NCBI GenBank assembly: GCA_000955785.1
Contig: JYOD01000074.1
Coordinates: 1 to 64,000, forward strand
Direction of reading: 5' to 3'
Origin: Burkholderiaceae bacterium 16
GTDB lineage: Bacteria > Pseudomonadota > Gammaproteobacteria > Burkholderiales > Burkholderiaceae
DNA length: 64,000 nucleotides
Part shown: piece by piece, positions 10,601 through 18,568 of the stretch
Numbering within the stretch: the first letter of the stretch is position 1
Layout of the letters: each line of letters begins with the position of its first letter
The notes under the pieces: model-generated
The model's input: the letters and a program-made list of their open reading frames with translations, nothing else
What the model was told of the DNA's origin: nothing
Databases searched by the model: none
Translations under genes and position numbers: made by a program

Positions 10601-13161
10601 TGTCGGTCGCCCGCGTCGTGCTGGCCGCACGCCGGGGCTCCATCGCCGAGCAGCTAGCCCACTTGCCGCAGCCGCCGCAGCGCGCCGCTCCCGCGCGCGG
10701 CCAGGCTCCGCGTCCGTCGCCAATGCCGCCGCGGGCCGCGCCGGACCTTGAGTTCTTCAATGGGCTTGGCGGCTTCGACAAGGACGGGCGAGAGTATGTC
10801 ATCGTGCTCGATGGCGCGGCCTCGACACCCGCGCCGTGGATCAATGTGGTCGCCAATCCCGGCTTTGGCTTCCAGGCCTCGGCGCAGGGCAGCGGCTACA
10901 CCTGGGCGGAGAACAGCCGCGAGAACCAGCTCACGCCCTGGTCCAACGACCCGGTGCTGGATCCGGCCGGCGAGGCGATCTACGTCCGCGACGAAGACAG
11001 CCTCCAGGTCTGGAGCCCGACCGCGCGGCCTATCCGCGACGGCGGCGCCTACACGGCCCGCCATGGACATGGCTACAGCCGCTTTGCGCACCAGGCCAAC
11101 GGCATTGCGCTTGACCTGCTGCAGTTCGTGCCGCTCGAAGACCCGGTCAAGATCTCACGCCTGACCTTGAGCAACCTGTCCGCCGGGTGCCGCCGGCTTT
11201 CCGTCACCGCTTACGTGGAGTGGGTACTTGGTACCGCCCGCGGCGCCTCGGGCCCGTTCATCGTGACCGGGATCGACGAAGCCACCCATGCGTTGCTGGC
11301 GCGCAATCCCTGGAGCACCGCCTTCTCCGGCCGCGTCGCCTTTGCCGATCTCAGCGGCAGGCAAACGGCCTGGACCGCCGACCGCACCGAGTTCCTGGGC
11401 CGCAACGGCGGCACCGAAGCGCCCGCGGCGCTGCTTGGCGCCACGCCATTGTCCGGGGCGGTGGGCGCGGGCTTCGATCCCTGCGCGGCCTTGCAGTGCT
11501 TCGTGGAACTCGCTCCGGGCGAGACGCTCGAAGTCGTTGCCTTGCTCGGAGAGTGCGGCTCGGTCGGTGAGGCGAGGGCACTGGTGCTGCGCTATCGCGC
11601 CGCCGATCTCGACGCGGTGCTCGATGCCGTGACGGGACACTGGGACACACTGCTTGGCGCGGTCCAGGTCAGGACGCCGGACCGCGCGATGGACATCATG
11701 CTCAATGGCTGGCTGCTGTACCAGACCCTTGCCTGCCGCATCTGGGCGCGGTCGGCTTTCTATCAGGCGAGCGGCGCCTATGGCTTTCGCGATCAGCTGC
11801 AGGACAACATGGCGCTCACCTTTGCCAGGCCGGCGGCCACGCGACAGCATCTGCTGCGGGCAGCGGCGAGGCAGTTTGCCGAGGGCGACGTCCAGCACTG
11901 GTGGCTGGCGCATACCGGGCAGGGCGTGCGTACCCGGATTTCCGACGATTGCGTCTGGCTGGCTTTCGCCACGGCGACCTACATTTCCTGCTCGGGCGAT
12001 GCGGCGGTGCTGGATGAGCCGGTGCCTTTCCTCGACGGGCCGGCACTTGGCGCCGACGAACATGACACCTTCTTCCAGCCAATGACCGCGCAGGATTCGG
12101 CCTCGCTGTTCGAGCACTGCGCCCGAGGCATCGAGCGATGCCTTGCCTTGACCGGGGAACACGGCCTGCCGCTGATCGGCGGCGGCGACTGGAACGATGG
12201 CATGAACCGGGTCGGGGCCGGCGGCAAGGGCGAGAGCGTCTGGCTTGGCTGGCTGCTGGCACGCACCCTCGCGCTCTTTGCGCCGCTGGCCGATACACGT
12301 GATGCCGCTCGCGCCGCAAGCTGGCGCGCACACGCGGCGGCGCTGGGCGGGGCGCTGGAGCGCCATGGCTGGGACGGCGGCTGGTATCGCCGCGCCACCT
12401 TCGACGACGGCACCTGGCTGGGCTCGAAGGCAAGCGCGGCTTGCCGGATCGACGCCCTTGCCCAGTCGTGGGCCGTGCTGTCGGGCGTGGGCGATCCCGC
12501 GCGCGCGGCGACGGCCATGGCGTCGATGGCGCAATACCTGGTGCGCCGCGATGAGGGGCTGGCGTTGCTGTTCTCGCCGCCATTCGAGGGCGCGTCACCC
12601 GATCCCGGCTACATCGCAGCCTATCCGCCCGGCGTGCGTGAGAACGGCGGGCAGTACAGTCATGCCGCGATGTGGTCGGTTCTCGCCTTCGCCAGGCTGG
12701 GCGAAGGCGCAAAAGCCGTCGAACTGTTCTCCATGCTCAACCCGATCCACCACGCAAGCACGCCCGCTGGCGTCGAGCGCTACAAGGTCGAACCCTATGT
12801 GGCCGCGGCCGACGTCTATTCCGTCGCGCCCCACACCGGACGCGGCGGATGGACCTGGTACACCGGCGCGGCCGGATGGATGTATCGCGCCGGGGTGGAG
12901 GGCATCCTGGGCATTCGCCGCGAAGGGGCCTGGCTGGTCGTCCAGCCGAGCATTCCGGCGGCGTGGCCGGGGTTTGACGCTGCCATCAGCCTGGGTGCCT
13001 GCCACTACGAAATCCGCGTGGAGACGCTCGCGCCCGGTGCTGGCGGCGGGCATGCGGTCCTTGACGGGCTGGCGATCCGCTGTGGCGAAGGCACGGTGCG
13101 CGTGCCGCTGGATGACGGCAGGCACAGGCTCCTGCTATGCATCCGGCCGGCGGTGGAGTAG
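4618..13161 (+). CDS. ndvB: Cyclic beta-1,2-glucan synthase (NdvB/Cgs type)
   Basis: Giant inner-membrane enzyme (2847 aa, family usually about 2830-2870) that makes cyclic beta-1,2-glucan for the periplasm. Hydrophobic segments occur near residues 405-460, 825-865 and 955-990. The GT84 domain shows a DxD site in YVITLDADTRLPRD (about residue 636), GEGSYTGKGIYD, LSHDLFEGTFAR and RQHRWTRGDWQ. A glycoamylase-like domain follows (YQYSNFGVPGLGLKRG, then SYMAHHQGMT, about 1390-1480). The C-terminal GH94 phosphorylase-like domain has GGDWNDGMN near 2522 and PPGVRENGGQYSHAAMW. AAGGAGG lies at 4571-4577, rather far from ATG 4618; TTG 4600 is an alternative start. The protein acts alone here; no exporter gene is adjacent. 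Confidence 0.9.
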   Translation: MYSALGRTFEYSRSPSPWDDKAPVREELFGIERLEQHAQSLAAAQPVTATPPRVRSLRSRLNDNAAVLLAAYRASAAELESGRAVVPAAEWLLDNYHLVEAQIREIRDDLPPGYYRQLPKLGEGPFAGYPRVFGLAWAFVAHTDSHVDPDTLRRFITAYQRVQPLTIGELWAVAITLRIVLIENLRRLAEQITAGRIARADADALSKRLLKSGCARSALDTDIASRALAPLSELFAAQLAKRLRDQDPRTTPTLGWLEERLGLQGASINDVVRHAQQRQGASNVTVRNVITSMRLISDIDWAELFESVSLVDERLRAGSGYAAMDFATRNLYRSAIEQLARGSPASELEIADLALATARAASAGSAGVAQAERIGDPGYHLIAEGRRAFEALIGFRPPARLRFSRINIALGIGGYAGAILLVTIGLLAASLWLLAAVAVPALSGGWLALVGLLGLVPASEVATALVNRGIGWTFGASILPGLELTEGVPSSLRTLVAVPTLLSSEASLREQIERLEVHHLAGAGGDLTFALLTDGTDADDETMPGDAALLAVAVEAIGELNRRYWPGPAGNRFLLLHRRRVFNAGEGVWMGWERKRGKLHELNRLLRGATDTSFVPVDGQPPQVPPGVRYVITLDADTRLPRDAALRLIGKMAHPLNRPRFDEQLQRVTGGYAILQPRVTPSLPVGSEGSLYQRIFSAPGGIDPYAAAASDVYQDIFGEGSYTGKGIYDVDAFEAALRGRVPENAVLSHDLFEGTFARAGLASDIEVIEDFPARYDVAAKRQHRWTRGDWQLVDWIFRGRAGSAAVPMLGRWKMLDNLRRSLLAPSLLLGFAACWLLPPGAALRGTLLLLAAMVIPVFFPGMFSVIPHRAGIRLRNHVGMLAGDLRGAATQVLLTLAFLPDVAWRMADAIARTAARLRFTRRHLLEWTTAAQSMTSPRLDLGGSYRQMAGGVSLTLAAMAGTLGFAPVSWPLVLPLGLLWLTAPVLALWASRAPKVGRRLVVSDTDTRELRLTARRTWRYFETMVTPADNMLPPDNFQEQPRPVVAHRTSPTNIGLYLLSAIAARDFGWSGTAATVERLEAAFSAMRKLPRSHGHFYNWYGTLDLRALTPAYVSSVDSGNLAGHLIALANACEEWTDGAAAPEFRLGMMDTVRLAREAIAGLAIAGSERAGKLNELLEQVETQLDGTQAMAMLMPALKRLTEKCAGIAHDILPATGDDSLADLAFWMEALRKTVAEHEQDRVQRIDAPDLLRTRLNALAGLAREMALGMDFAFLIDEERKLLSIGYSQDENRLDVSCYDLLASEARLASLFAIAKGDVSTRHWFRLGRTATPLGNGSALISWSGSMFEYLMPSLIMRAPAGSLLEQTNRLVVERQQAYGRSLGVPWGVSESAYNARDMEFTYQYSNFGVPGLGLKRGLSDNVVIAPYATGLATMVDPQGAQQNYARLAQIGAKGRYGFYEALDFTRSRLPEDEEFAIIRSYMAHHQGMTIVAIANSLHGGQMRERFHREPMIQATELLLQERMPRNVAIAHPRAEEVKASTVEAGNEDATVRRLSGAPAGAPVTHLLSNGRYAVMLTAAGAGYSRWRDLAVTRWREDATRDDAGSFIFLRDTQSRSVWPAGAQFAGGDAEESGQGSEVVFAEDHAEFIRRDGSLTTTLSILVSGEDDGEVRRVSLANSGRRAREIELTSYAELVLAVQAADVAHPAFSKLFVQTEYLAEFGALVATRRPRSPAEPEIWAAHFTVVEGEVVADPQYETDRANFLGQGRAGRIADGIRDGDPLSDTVGTVLDAIFSLRQRVRVAPGRVARIAFWTLVAPSRAALLDLIDKHHDRSAFERAKTLAWTQAQVQLRHLDVKADEAADFQRLAAPILYADSRFRVPSEAIAQGAGPQSGLWPHAISGDLPIVLLRIDEIDDMAQVRQLLRAHEYWRMKRLAVDLVIVNERASSYIQDLQIAIETAVRSSQSRPRFGDELAQGSVYTLRADLMRVEARALLLSVARVVLAARRGSIAEQLAHLPQPPQRAAPARGQAPRPSPMPPRAAPDLEFFNGLGGFDKDGREYVIVLDGAASTPAPWINVVANPGFGFQASAQGSGYTWAENSRENQLTPWSNDPVLDPAGEAIYVRDEDSLQVWSPTARPIRDGGAYTARHGHGYSRFAHQANGIALDLLQFVPLEDPVKISRLTLSNLSAGCRRLSVTAYVEWVLGTARGASGPFIVTGIDEATHALLARNPWSTAFSGRVAFADLSGRQTAWTADRTEFLGRNGGTEAPAALLGATPLSGAVGAGFDPCAALQCFVELAPGETLEVVALLGECGSVGEARALVLRYRAADLDAVLDAVTGHWDTLLGAVQVRTPDRAMDIMLNGWLLYQTLACRIWARSAFYQASGAYGFRDQLQDNMALTFARPAATRQHLLRAAARQFAEGDVQHWWLAHTGQGVRTRISDDCVWLAFATATYISCSGDAAVLDEPVPFLDGPALGADEHDTFFQPMTAQDSASLFEHCARGIERCLALTGEHGLPLIGGGDWNDGMNRVGAGGKGESVWLGWLLARTLALFAPLADTRDAARAASWRAHAAALGGALERHGWDGGWYRRATFDDGTWLGSKASAACRIDALAQSWAVLSGVGDPARAATAMASMAQYLVRRDEGLALLFSPPFEGASPDPGYIAAYPPGVRENGGQYSHAAMWSVLAFARLGEGAKAVELFSMLNPIHHASTPAGVERYKVEPYVAAADVYSVAPHTGRGGWTWYTGAAGWMYRAGVEGILGIRREGAWLVVQPSIPAAWPGFDAAISLGACHYEIRVETLAPGAGGGHAVLDGLAIRCGEGTVRVPLDDGRHRLLLCIRPAVE

Positions 13162-13210
13162 GGCGCATACGTGGCATATCGCGCGGCCGGAAACGTCTTT
13201 TTGAATTCGC

Positions 13211-13238
13211 TTGACTCCTGGTCCAATGAGCCTATGAT
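13211..13238 (+). promoter_or_regulatory. Sigma-70-type promoter of phaP
   Basis: TTGACT (13211-13216) and TATGAT (13233-13238) are separated by 16 bp, about 85 bp upstream of the phasin start. Transcription would begin near 13245, right at the edge of the palindromic operator. Confidence 0.75.
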
Positions 13239-13246
13239 GTGTCCAA

Positions 13247-13263
13247 TTGCTGCAACGCAGCAA
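13247..13263. promoter_or_regulatory. Predicted PhaR operator
   Basis: TTGCTGC-AAC-GCAGCAA is a perfect 7-bp inverted repeat containing CTGC-N3-GCAG, the TGC-rich consensus described for PhaR in Paracoccus and Rhodobacter. It sits at about +2 to +19 of the predicted transcript. This fits repression that is relieved when PhaR is titrated onto polyhydroxybutyrate granules. Confidence 0.75.
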
Positions 13264-13323
13264 AGGTGATGCCGCCCACGGAAAACTCTTCGAAAGCGTT
13301 GGATCATCCTCAGGAGTTATTAC

Positions 13324-13839
13324 ATGGCACAACCCTCGCAAGCCCAATCCCAAGCCCAGGCCCAAGCTCAGTTCTTCGGTTTCCAGCAAGCTAACCTGGA
13401 CCTGTTTGTCGCGCTGGTCGGTCCCCTGGCCCGCGGCGCCGAAAAAATCACCGAGTTGAACATGCAGGCGGCCAAGGCAAGCCTGGCGGACGGCGCGGAA
13501 TACGTGCGCGAAGCCAGTCAGCAATCCGTTGGCGGCGTGTCTGGCTTCAAGCCGGAACTGACCAATGCGTTTGGCCAGAAGTTGAGCGCCTACGCCGGGC
13601 ACATGAACGAAATCATCACCGCCACCGGCACCGAGTTCGCCCAGGTAGCCCAGCGCCAGATGAGCGCCTACGTTGCGCAGACCCAGGAAGCACTGGCATC
13701 GCTTGGCCAGAATTTCATGTCGAACACGAACGGTTCGTTCCCTGGCGCCGGTGCTCAGGGTTGGGTCGCAGCCTACGAGACGGCACTCAAGCCGATGCGC
13801 GAGGCCATGGAATCCGTCACCGCTTCGGCTACGAAGTAA
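13324..13839 (+). CDS. phaP: Phasin (PHA granule-associated protein)
   Basis: 171-aa amphipathic helical protein of the phasin family that coats polyhydroxyalkanoate granules. The N-terminus is Gln/Ala-rich (low complexity), then FFGFQQANLDLFVALV and ITELNMQAAKASLADGAEYV, typical of the Ralstonia/Cupriavidus phasin core. Heptad-like Ala/Gln helices run to the C-terminus. AGGAG lies at the expected distance from the ATG. A promoter, a PhaR-like operator and a strong terminator make this a tightly controlled single-gene unit. The genome probably holds several phasin paralogues, so the exact phaP number cannot be given. Confidence 0.9.
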   Translation: MAQPSQAQSQAQAQAQFFGFQQANLDLFVALVGPLARGAEKITELNMQAAKASLADGAEYVREASQQSVGGVSGFKPELTNAFGQKLSAYAGHMNEIITATGTEFAQVAQRQMSAYVAQTQEALASLGQNFMSNTNGSFPGAGAQGWVAAYETALKPMREAMESVTASATK

Positions 13840-13898
13840 GGCGGCGCGCCGGGCACTGCCCGGCCGCTGCGCGGTACAAGACTGCTGCTGAAAGAATC

Positions 13899-13924
13899 TG
13901 CGCCCGAGTGGCGCATTTTTTTTT
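13899..13924 (+). terminator. Rho-independent terminator after phaP
   Basis: TGCGCC-CGAGT-GGCGCA stem-loop followed by nine consecutive T residues (13916-13924), 60 bp after the phasin stop codon. Confidence 0.9.
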
Positions 13925-14054
13925 GGTTCATCGCCGAATTGCGTGAGCGCCAGGAATTAAGAAGGGCCAGACAGCTACCGATGTCAGGGTGTCGTGTTCT
14001 TCGCGGTATCGGCAGTGGGGGGAGTCGCATCTGGAGGATGCCTGAGAACCCAGG

Positions 14055-14696
14055 CTAGTCGCGCCGACGCGCCAGGACGGCGGCAACCTGCTGGCGCAGT
14101 ACCGGCAGCAACTCCCTGGCGAACCAGTCATTGTGCTTGAACCACCCCTGGTTGCGTGGCGACGGGTGCGGCAAAGGCAGATAGCGTGGTCCATGCGCGG
14201 CAAAGCCCGCCACCGTCGGCGTCACGCCACCGCGCGCAGCGGCGCCAAGAAACCGCCGCTGCGCGTATTGTCCGACCAGCAGTGTCAGTTCAATATCCGG
14301 CAGGCACGCCAGCAACGCGTCCATCCACAGCGGCGCGCACTCTTTGCGCGGCGGCAGGTCGCCGCTGGCGCCGCGGCCCGGATAGCACAGGCCCATCGGG
14401 ATGATGGCGATGCGGGCGGGATCGTAGAAGACTGCCTTATCAATCCCCATCCACTCACGCAGGCGGTCGCCGCTGGGATCGTCCCAGGGGATGCCGCTGG
14501 CATGCACGCGCGTGCCGGGCGCCTGGCCGACAATCAGGATGCGCGCCGGGCTGGCGGCTTGTACTACGGGGCGGGGGCCAAGCGGCAAGTGCGCTTCGCA
14601 GGCGCGGCAGGCGCGCACGCGCGCCAGCAGGGCATCGAGGTCCGGCAGGCTGGCGGCTTGCGGAACAGTTGCGTGGATGTGGGAAGGGTGCTTCAT
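14055..14696 (-). CDS. Uracil-DNA glycosylase family protein with Fe-S cysteines
   Basis: 213-aa member of the uracil-DNA glycosylase superfamily, base-excision DNA repair. The water-activating/base-binding motif is GQAPG (57-61) and the DNA-intercalation motif is HPSPRN (177-182). Cysteines C30, C33, C104 and C120 give C-x2-C...C-x15-C, the spacing of the [4Fe-4S] ligands in family 4 enzymes. Several bacterial homologues are annotated only as UDG-like. Which damaged base is removed cannot be told from sequence alone. It is a single gene between the phaP terminator and the porin. Confidence 0.82.
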   Translation of the reverse strand: MKHPSHIHATVPQAASLPDLDALLARVRACRACEAHLPLGPRPVVQAASPARILIVGQAPGTRVHASGIPWDDPSGDRLREWMGIDKAVFYDPARIAIIPMGLCYPGRGASGDLPPRKECAPLWMDALLACLPDIELTLLVGQYAQRRFLGAAARGGVTPTVAGFAAHGPRYLPLPHPSPRNQGWFKHNDWFARELLPVLRQQVAAVLARRRD

Positions 14697-14903
14697 GCTT
14701 TGCTACGGCCCATTACGGGGGGACGCCAGACCATAGCATAGCGCGCGCTGCGATCGGCCATCTGCCTTCGTCCCTGGAAATAGGCATGCCGGATGGCGTC
14801 CGGCAAGCGCGCAGTGGCGTTCGTCGCCATGAAAGGAAACGGCCGGTCAGCAATGACCGGCCGTCATGTATGTTCACGATTGCGCTGTGCGCCTTGCGCC
14901 GGA

Positions 14904-15977
14904 TCAGAACCGGTGCCGCACACCCACCCCAAAGCTGTCGGCATGCGACTGGTCGCTCAGCTTGTCGTAGAAGTAAGCAGCATAGACATCGGTGCGCTTG
15001 GACAGGTTGTAGTCATAAGCCAGCCCAACCGTATTGCGCTTGAAGTCCGCGACATCGTTCTTGGTCTTGTCGTAGGCGTACGAGACCAGCACGTTGCCGT
15101 TGCCCAGCGGCAACGAGGCGCCGACCTGGCCGTTGGCGTGCTTGATGTCGCCGGTGGCGTTGTTGACGCTGCTCTTGATGTACTGGCCCTGTGCGAACAG
15201 CTTGACCACCTTGAAGTCGTAGCTCACGCCCACTTGCACGGCGTTCTGCTTGTCGAAGCCGGACAGTGCCGCGGGCGAGGTCACGTCGCCCGGCACGCTG
15301 TTGAACTTGACCTGCTGGAAGGCCACCGTGGCGCCGAAGTTGCCGTTGAAGTAAAGCACGTTGCCGCCCCACTTGTTCTTGCCGACGCTTCCCGCCTGCT
15401 CGCCGAAGGCGTAGATGGCATTGGCGGTGAGGCCGCCGAAGTTCGGCGTGGAGTACACCAGCGAGTTGCTCCAGCCCGAGTCGCCGATGATGCCCGGGTC
15501 ATACACGCGGCCGTTGCTGGCCGAGAAGTACGTATGGAAGATCGCTGGCGAGAACACATAGGAGTCGACCAGCGGGTTGAAGAGGATGGTCGAGAGGAAG
15601 TAGGGGGTGGTATTGCGCCCCATCTTGACCGTGCCCAGCGTGGCGCTCTGCAGGCCGACGTAAGCATTGCGGGTGAACAGCGCATCGCCGTCGAAGCGGC
15701 CCTGCTTGCCGGTGTCCGGACGCAGGAAGCCGTTGAGGTCGAAGATCGCCTTGAGGCCGGTGCCAAGATCCTCGGTACCCTTGATGCCCCAGTACGAGGT
15801 TTGCATGCCGCCGCTGTTGACGCCCCAGGCGCGGTCCGCGCCGCCTGCCTTGGTGGCGCCCACGTAGGCGTCAACCATCCCGTAAAGCGTGACGCTGGAT
15901 TGCGCCATCGCATGGCCGCAGAGCAAGGCTGCGGCCATGACCGCCAGTTTCACGACCGGCTTGAACTTGTGTTGCAT
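14904..15977 (-). CDS. Gram-negative general porin (Omp32/OmpC-like)
   Basis: Outer-membrane trimeric 16-strand porin. An N-terminal signal peptide (MQHKFKPVVKLAVMAAALL, cleavage after AMA) is followed by QSSVTLYGMVDAYVG, the usual first strand in betaproteobacterial porins. The last residues VGVRHRF end in Phe, as required for Bam recognition. ATG 15977 is chosen because GGAGG lies five bases before it; an in-frame ATG at 15989 overlaps that Shine-Dalgarno. The LysR gene upstream on the same strand may control it, but the 374-bp gap suggests the porin has its own promoter. Confidence 0.92.
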   Translation of the reverse strand: MQHKFKPVVKLAVMAAALLCGHAMAQSSVTLYGMVDAYVGATKAGGADRAWGVNSGGMQTSYWGIKGTEDLGTGLKAIFDLNGFLRPDTGKQGRFDGDALFTRNAYVGLQSATLGTVKMGRNTTPYFLSTILFNPLVDSYVFSPAIFHTYFSASNGRVYDPGIIGDSGWSNSLVYSTPNFGGLTANAIYAFGEQAGSVGKNKWGGNVLYFNGNFGATVAFQQVKFNSVPGDVTSPAALSGFDKQNAVQVGVSYDFKVVKLFAQGQYIKSSVNNATGDIKHANGQVGASLPLGNGNVLVSYAYDKTKNDVADFKRNTVGLAYDYNLSKRTDVYAAYFYDKLSDQSHADSFGVGVRHRF

Positions 15978-16351
15978 AAAGACCTCCATGGTTGACCCCG
16001 TTCTCTTTCGTTGCTGGCTCTGTCGAGTTCTCCGGGCACGACAACGCCCCCGCGGGGACAGGCCCCGGCTATTTAAAACGTGCGTGATCTGGAAATGGCT
16101 GGCGCGGGAATGCGCCGGTGGCTAGCGGCGCTGGCTCATGCTTGTTGCGGGATTCTCATCTTGCTGTCGTTGCTTTCGTAGGTGTCCGGGCCGGGCCGGT
16201 GGCGCCTGGCTTGACTGCACTGAATGTGCGATGGATGCAGTTTGCGGCAATTCGATTGCATACAACCAGCACTTATTTCTTCTCATGGCGCACGCAAATT
16301 GTGTGCACTCGCCGGCGCGCGTGGCGGCCGCGGCGCCGGTCAGGCCGCGCA
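15978..16351. other. Intergenic region upstream of porin
   Basis: This 374-bp non-coding region must contain the porin promoter on the minus strand. It includes an AT island (ATTTAAAA near 16071), a CCCCGCGGGG palindrome and ATTGCATACAA near 16256. No gene is supported here. Confidence 0.5.
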
Positions 16352-17275
16352 TCAGGCCGCCTCGGCCAACGGCCGGTGCAGGCCCGTCAGCGCTGCCTTC
16401 AGGTGCTCGGCAAATGCCGCCGCCGGCGGGGGCAAGTTGCGGCCTTTGCGGGCAGCCAGCACCAGCCGGCCGCCGCACAGTTCGGGGTCGGACAGCGGCA
16501 CGGCGACCAGCGTGCCCTGGCGCGCCGCGCGCAGCGTGCCGGCCTGGAACTGGAAACAGATCGCGCCGGTCTGGCGCGCAAAGCTCATCAGCATCTCCAC
16601 AGTGGTCGCCTCCAGCATGACCCGAAGCGACAGCCGGTTGCGCGCGCAGATCGCCTCGATCAGCCGCCGGCTGCCGAAGCTCTCGGGCCCGAGCGCGACC
16701 GGATAGGGCTGGCAGTCGGAGAGCCGCAGCGAGCGCCGGCCAGCCAGCGGATGGTCCGGGCGCATCATTGCGCAGAAGGGTTGCGCGGATACCGTCAGCT
16801 CATGCAGGCAGGTGGTGGGAGGGGGATCGTGCGCCAGCAGCAGGTCGGCCTCGTCCTCCCTGAGCGCGGCCAGCAGGTCGCCGGTGTTGCCCACCGACAC
16901 GCGAAACTGGACGCCGCGACGGGTGGACTGGTAGCGGCCGATGACTCCGGGCAGGAAATCCGTGGCGACTGACTCGACCGTCGCAATGCGCACGATGCCG
17001 CGCACGAGCCCGCGCAGTTGCTCCATCTGCGCGGCGGCGGAGTCCAGGTCGGCCAGGCTGCGGCGCACGGTGGCGATCAGCACTTCGCCGGCGGCGGTCA
17101 GCCGCACCCCGCGCGGCAGGCGCTCGAACAGTGGGGTACCGACCTCTTGCTCCACCTCAAGGATTTTCCGGTTCAGCGCGGTGGAGGCGACGTGGAGTTG
17201 CTCGGCGGCCTTGCGGATCGAGCCGTGGCGGGCCACGGCATCCAGGTAGAGATAGAGGCGAGGCGGGTGGAGCAT
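16352..17275 (-). CDS. LysR-family transcriptional regulator
   Basis: 307-aa regulator. The winged HTH is at residues 1-65 (YLDAVARHGSIRKAAEQLHV, then STALNRKILEVEQEVGTPLF), followed by a linker and a periplasmic-binding-protein-like effector domain. It lies upstream of the porin on the same strand and is read toward it. Its HTH is of the variant seen in regulators of tricarboxylate and aromatic-acid uptake. No divergent target gene is present, so the regulated gene may be the porin (inference). Confidence 0.85.
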   Translation of the reverse strand: MLHPPRLYLYLDAVARHGSIRKAAEQLHVASTALNRKILEVEQEVGTPLFERLPRGVRLTAAGEVLIATVRRSLADLDSAAAQMEQLRGLVRGIVRIATVESVATDFLPGVIGRYQSTRRGVQFRVSVGNTGDLLAALREDEADLLLAHDPPPTTCLHELTVSAQPFCAMMRPDHPLAGRRSLRLSDCQPYPVALGPESFGSRRLIEAICARNRLSLRVMLEATTVEMLMSFARQTGAICFQFQAGTLRAARQGTLVAVPLSDPELCGGRLVLAARKGRNLPPPAAAFAEHLKAALTGLHRPLAEAA

Positions 17276-17450
17276 GATGGCTGCGCTCGGGCGCTAGTGA
17301 GATCGATCCGCTCTCAATAGCAAGGATCGTGCGCAGGCACATGCCGGCCGTCGCCGGACCGTTTGCGGCGGAGACACCGCCCTAGGCGGACCGGTAGGCG
17401 CCCCATACGGCCTGGTACACCTTGCCGGCTCGCTTCGCGTCGCGAGGCAG

Positions 17451-17470
17451 GTGGCCCGCTGGCGGGCCAC
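17451..17470 (-). terminator. Hairpin downstream of chaA
   Basis: GTGGCCCGC-TG-GCGGGCCAC is a perfect 9-bp stem just past the chaA stop on the minus strand. No T-run follows, so it may be a processing/stability hairpin or a factor-dependent terminator. Confidence 0.45.
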
Positions 17471-17482
17471 AGTCAGCGGCGC

Positions 17483-18568
17483 TCAGGGCACGATGGACAG
17501 GAACAGGTAGGCCGCCAGGATGACCAGGTGCACTACACCTTGCAACATGGTGGTGCGGCCGGAATGCAGCGTGAGCGTGCTGACCAGCAAGGTCAGCGCG
17601 AGCAGCACGGTTTCGGTCGGGCCCAGGCCCAGCATCAGCGGCTTGCCGACCACGAGGAAGACCATGGCCACGGTCGGGATGGTCAGCCCGATGCTGGCCA
17701 GCGCGGAGCCCAGCGCCAGGTTCATGCTGGTCTGAAGCCGGTCGGCGCGCGCGGCGCGCAAGGCGGCCAGGCCTTCCGGCAACAGCACCAGCGCGGCAAT
17801 CACGATGCCGACCACGGCCGGCGGCGCGCCGGCGCTGGCCACCGCGGCTTCCACCGTGGGCGAGAGCAGCTTGGCCAGGCCCACCACCGCCACCAGGCAA
17901 ACCAGCAGCATGCCGCCGCTGGCAAGCGCGATCTTCGCGGGCGGCGGCGGGGCGTGCACGCTCTCGTCCGAGGTGCCATCGACAAGGAAGTAGTCCCGAT
18001 GGCGCACTGTCTGCACGAACACAAAGCTGCCGTAGAGGACCAGCGAGGCGATGCCTGCGAAGGCCAGTTGCGACTGCGACAGCATGGGTCCGGGGATGGC
18101 GCTGGTGTAGTTCGGCAGCACCATCGTGAGTACCGCCAGGGCGGCCAGCACTGCCAGCGCGGCGGTGGCGCCCGGTGCCTGGAAAGCCTGTTCGCGATGG
18201 CGCAGACCACCTACCAGAAGGCAGATCCCCACGATGCCGTTGCATACCAGCATGGCCGCGGCGAACACGGTATCGCGCGCCAGCCCGGCTTTTTCGGGGC
18301 CGGAGGACAGCATCACCGAGACGATCAGCGCCACCTCGATCACGGTCACCGCAATCGCCAGCACCAGCGTGCCGAACGGCTCGCCCACTTTATGCGCTAC
18401 CACCTCGGCATGGTGGACGGCCGCGAATACCGAGCCCGCGAGGGCCAGGCCGGCCAGCACCAGCAGCAGCGCCTGGCCAGGCGCCGCCATGCCCGCCCCG
18501 AGGATGGCCCAGGCTGCCAGTGGCAGCCACAAGGTCCAGGCAGGCAATTTATTGGAAGTCAATGACAT
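17483..18568 (-). CDS. chaA: Calcium/sodium:proton antiporter ChaA-like
   Basis: Inner-membrane cation/proton antiporter of the CaCA superfamily, 361 aa with about eleven hydrophobic helices. The two inverted alpha-repeats are visible: GEPFGTLVLAIAVTVIEVAL near residue 62 and LLPEGLAALRAARADRLQTS followed by NLALGSALASIGLTIP near 265. Both carry the conserved acidic residue needed for ion binding. A hydrophilic cytoplasmic loop (about 195-212) separates the halves. It exports Ca2+ or Na+/K+ at high pH. A single gene with a long upstream region. Confidence 0.88.
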   Translation of the reverse strand: MSLTSNKLPAWTLWLPLAAWAILGAGMAAPGQALLLVLAGLALAGSVFAAVHHAEVVAHKVGEPFGTLVLAIAVTVIEVALIVSVMLSSGPEKAGLARDTVFAAAMLVCNGIVGICLLVGGLRHREQAFQAPGATAALAVLAALAVLTMVLPNYTSAIPGPMLSQSQLAFAGIASLVLYGSFVFVQTVRHRDYFLVDGTSDESVHAPPPPAKIALASGGMLLVCLVAVVGLAKLLSPTVEAAVASAGAPPAVVGIVIAALVLLPEGLAALRAARADRLQTSMNLALGSALASIGLTIPTVAMVFLVVGKPLMLGLGPTETVLLALTLLVSTLTLHSGRTTMLQGVVHLVILAAYLFLSIVP

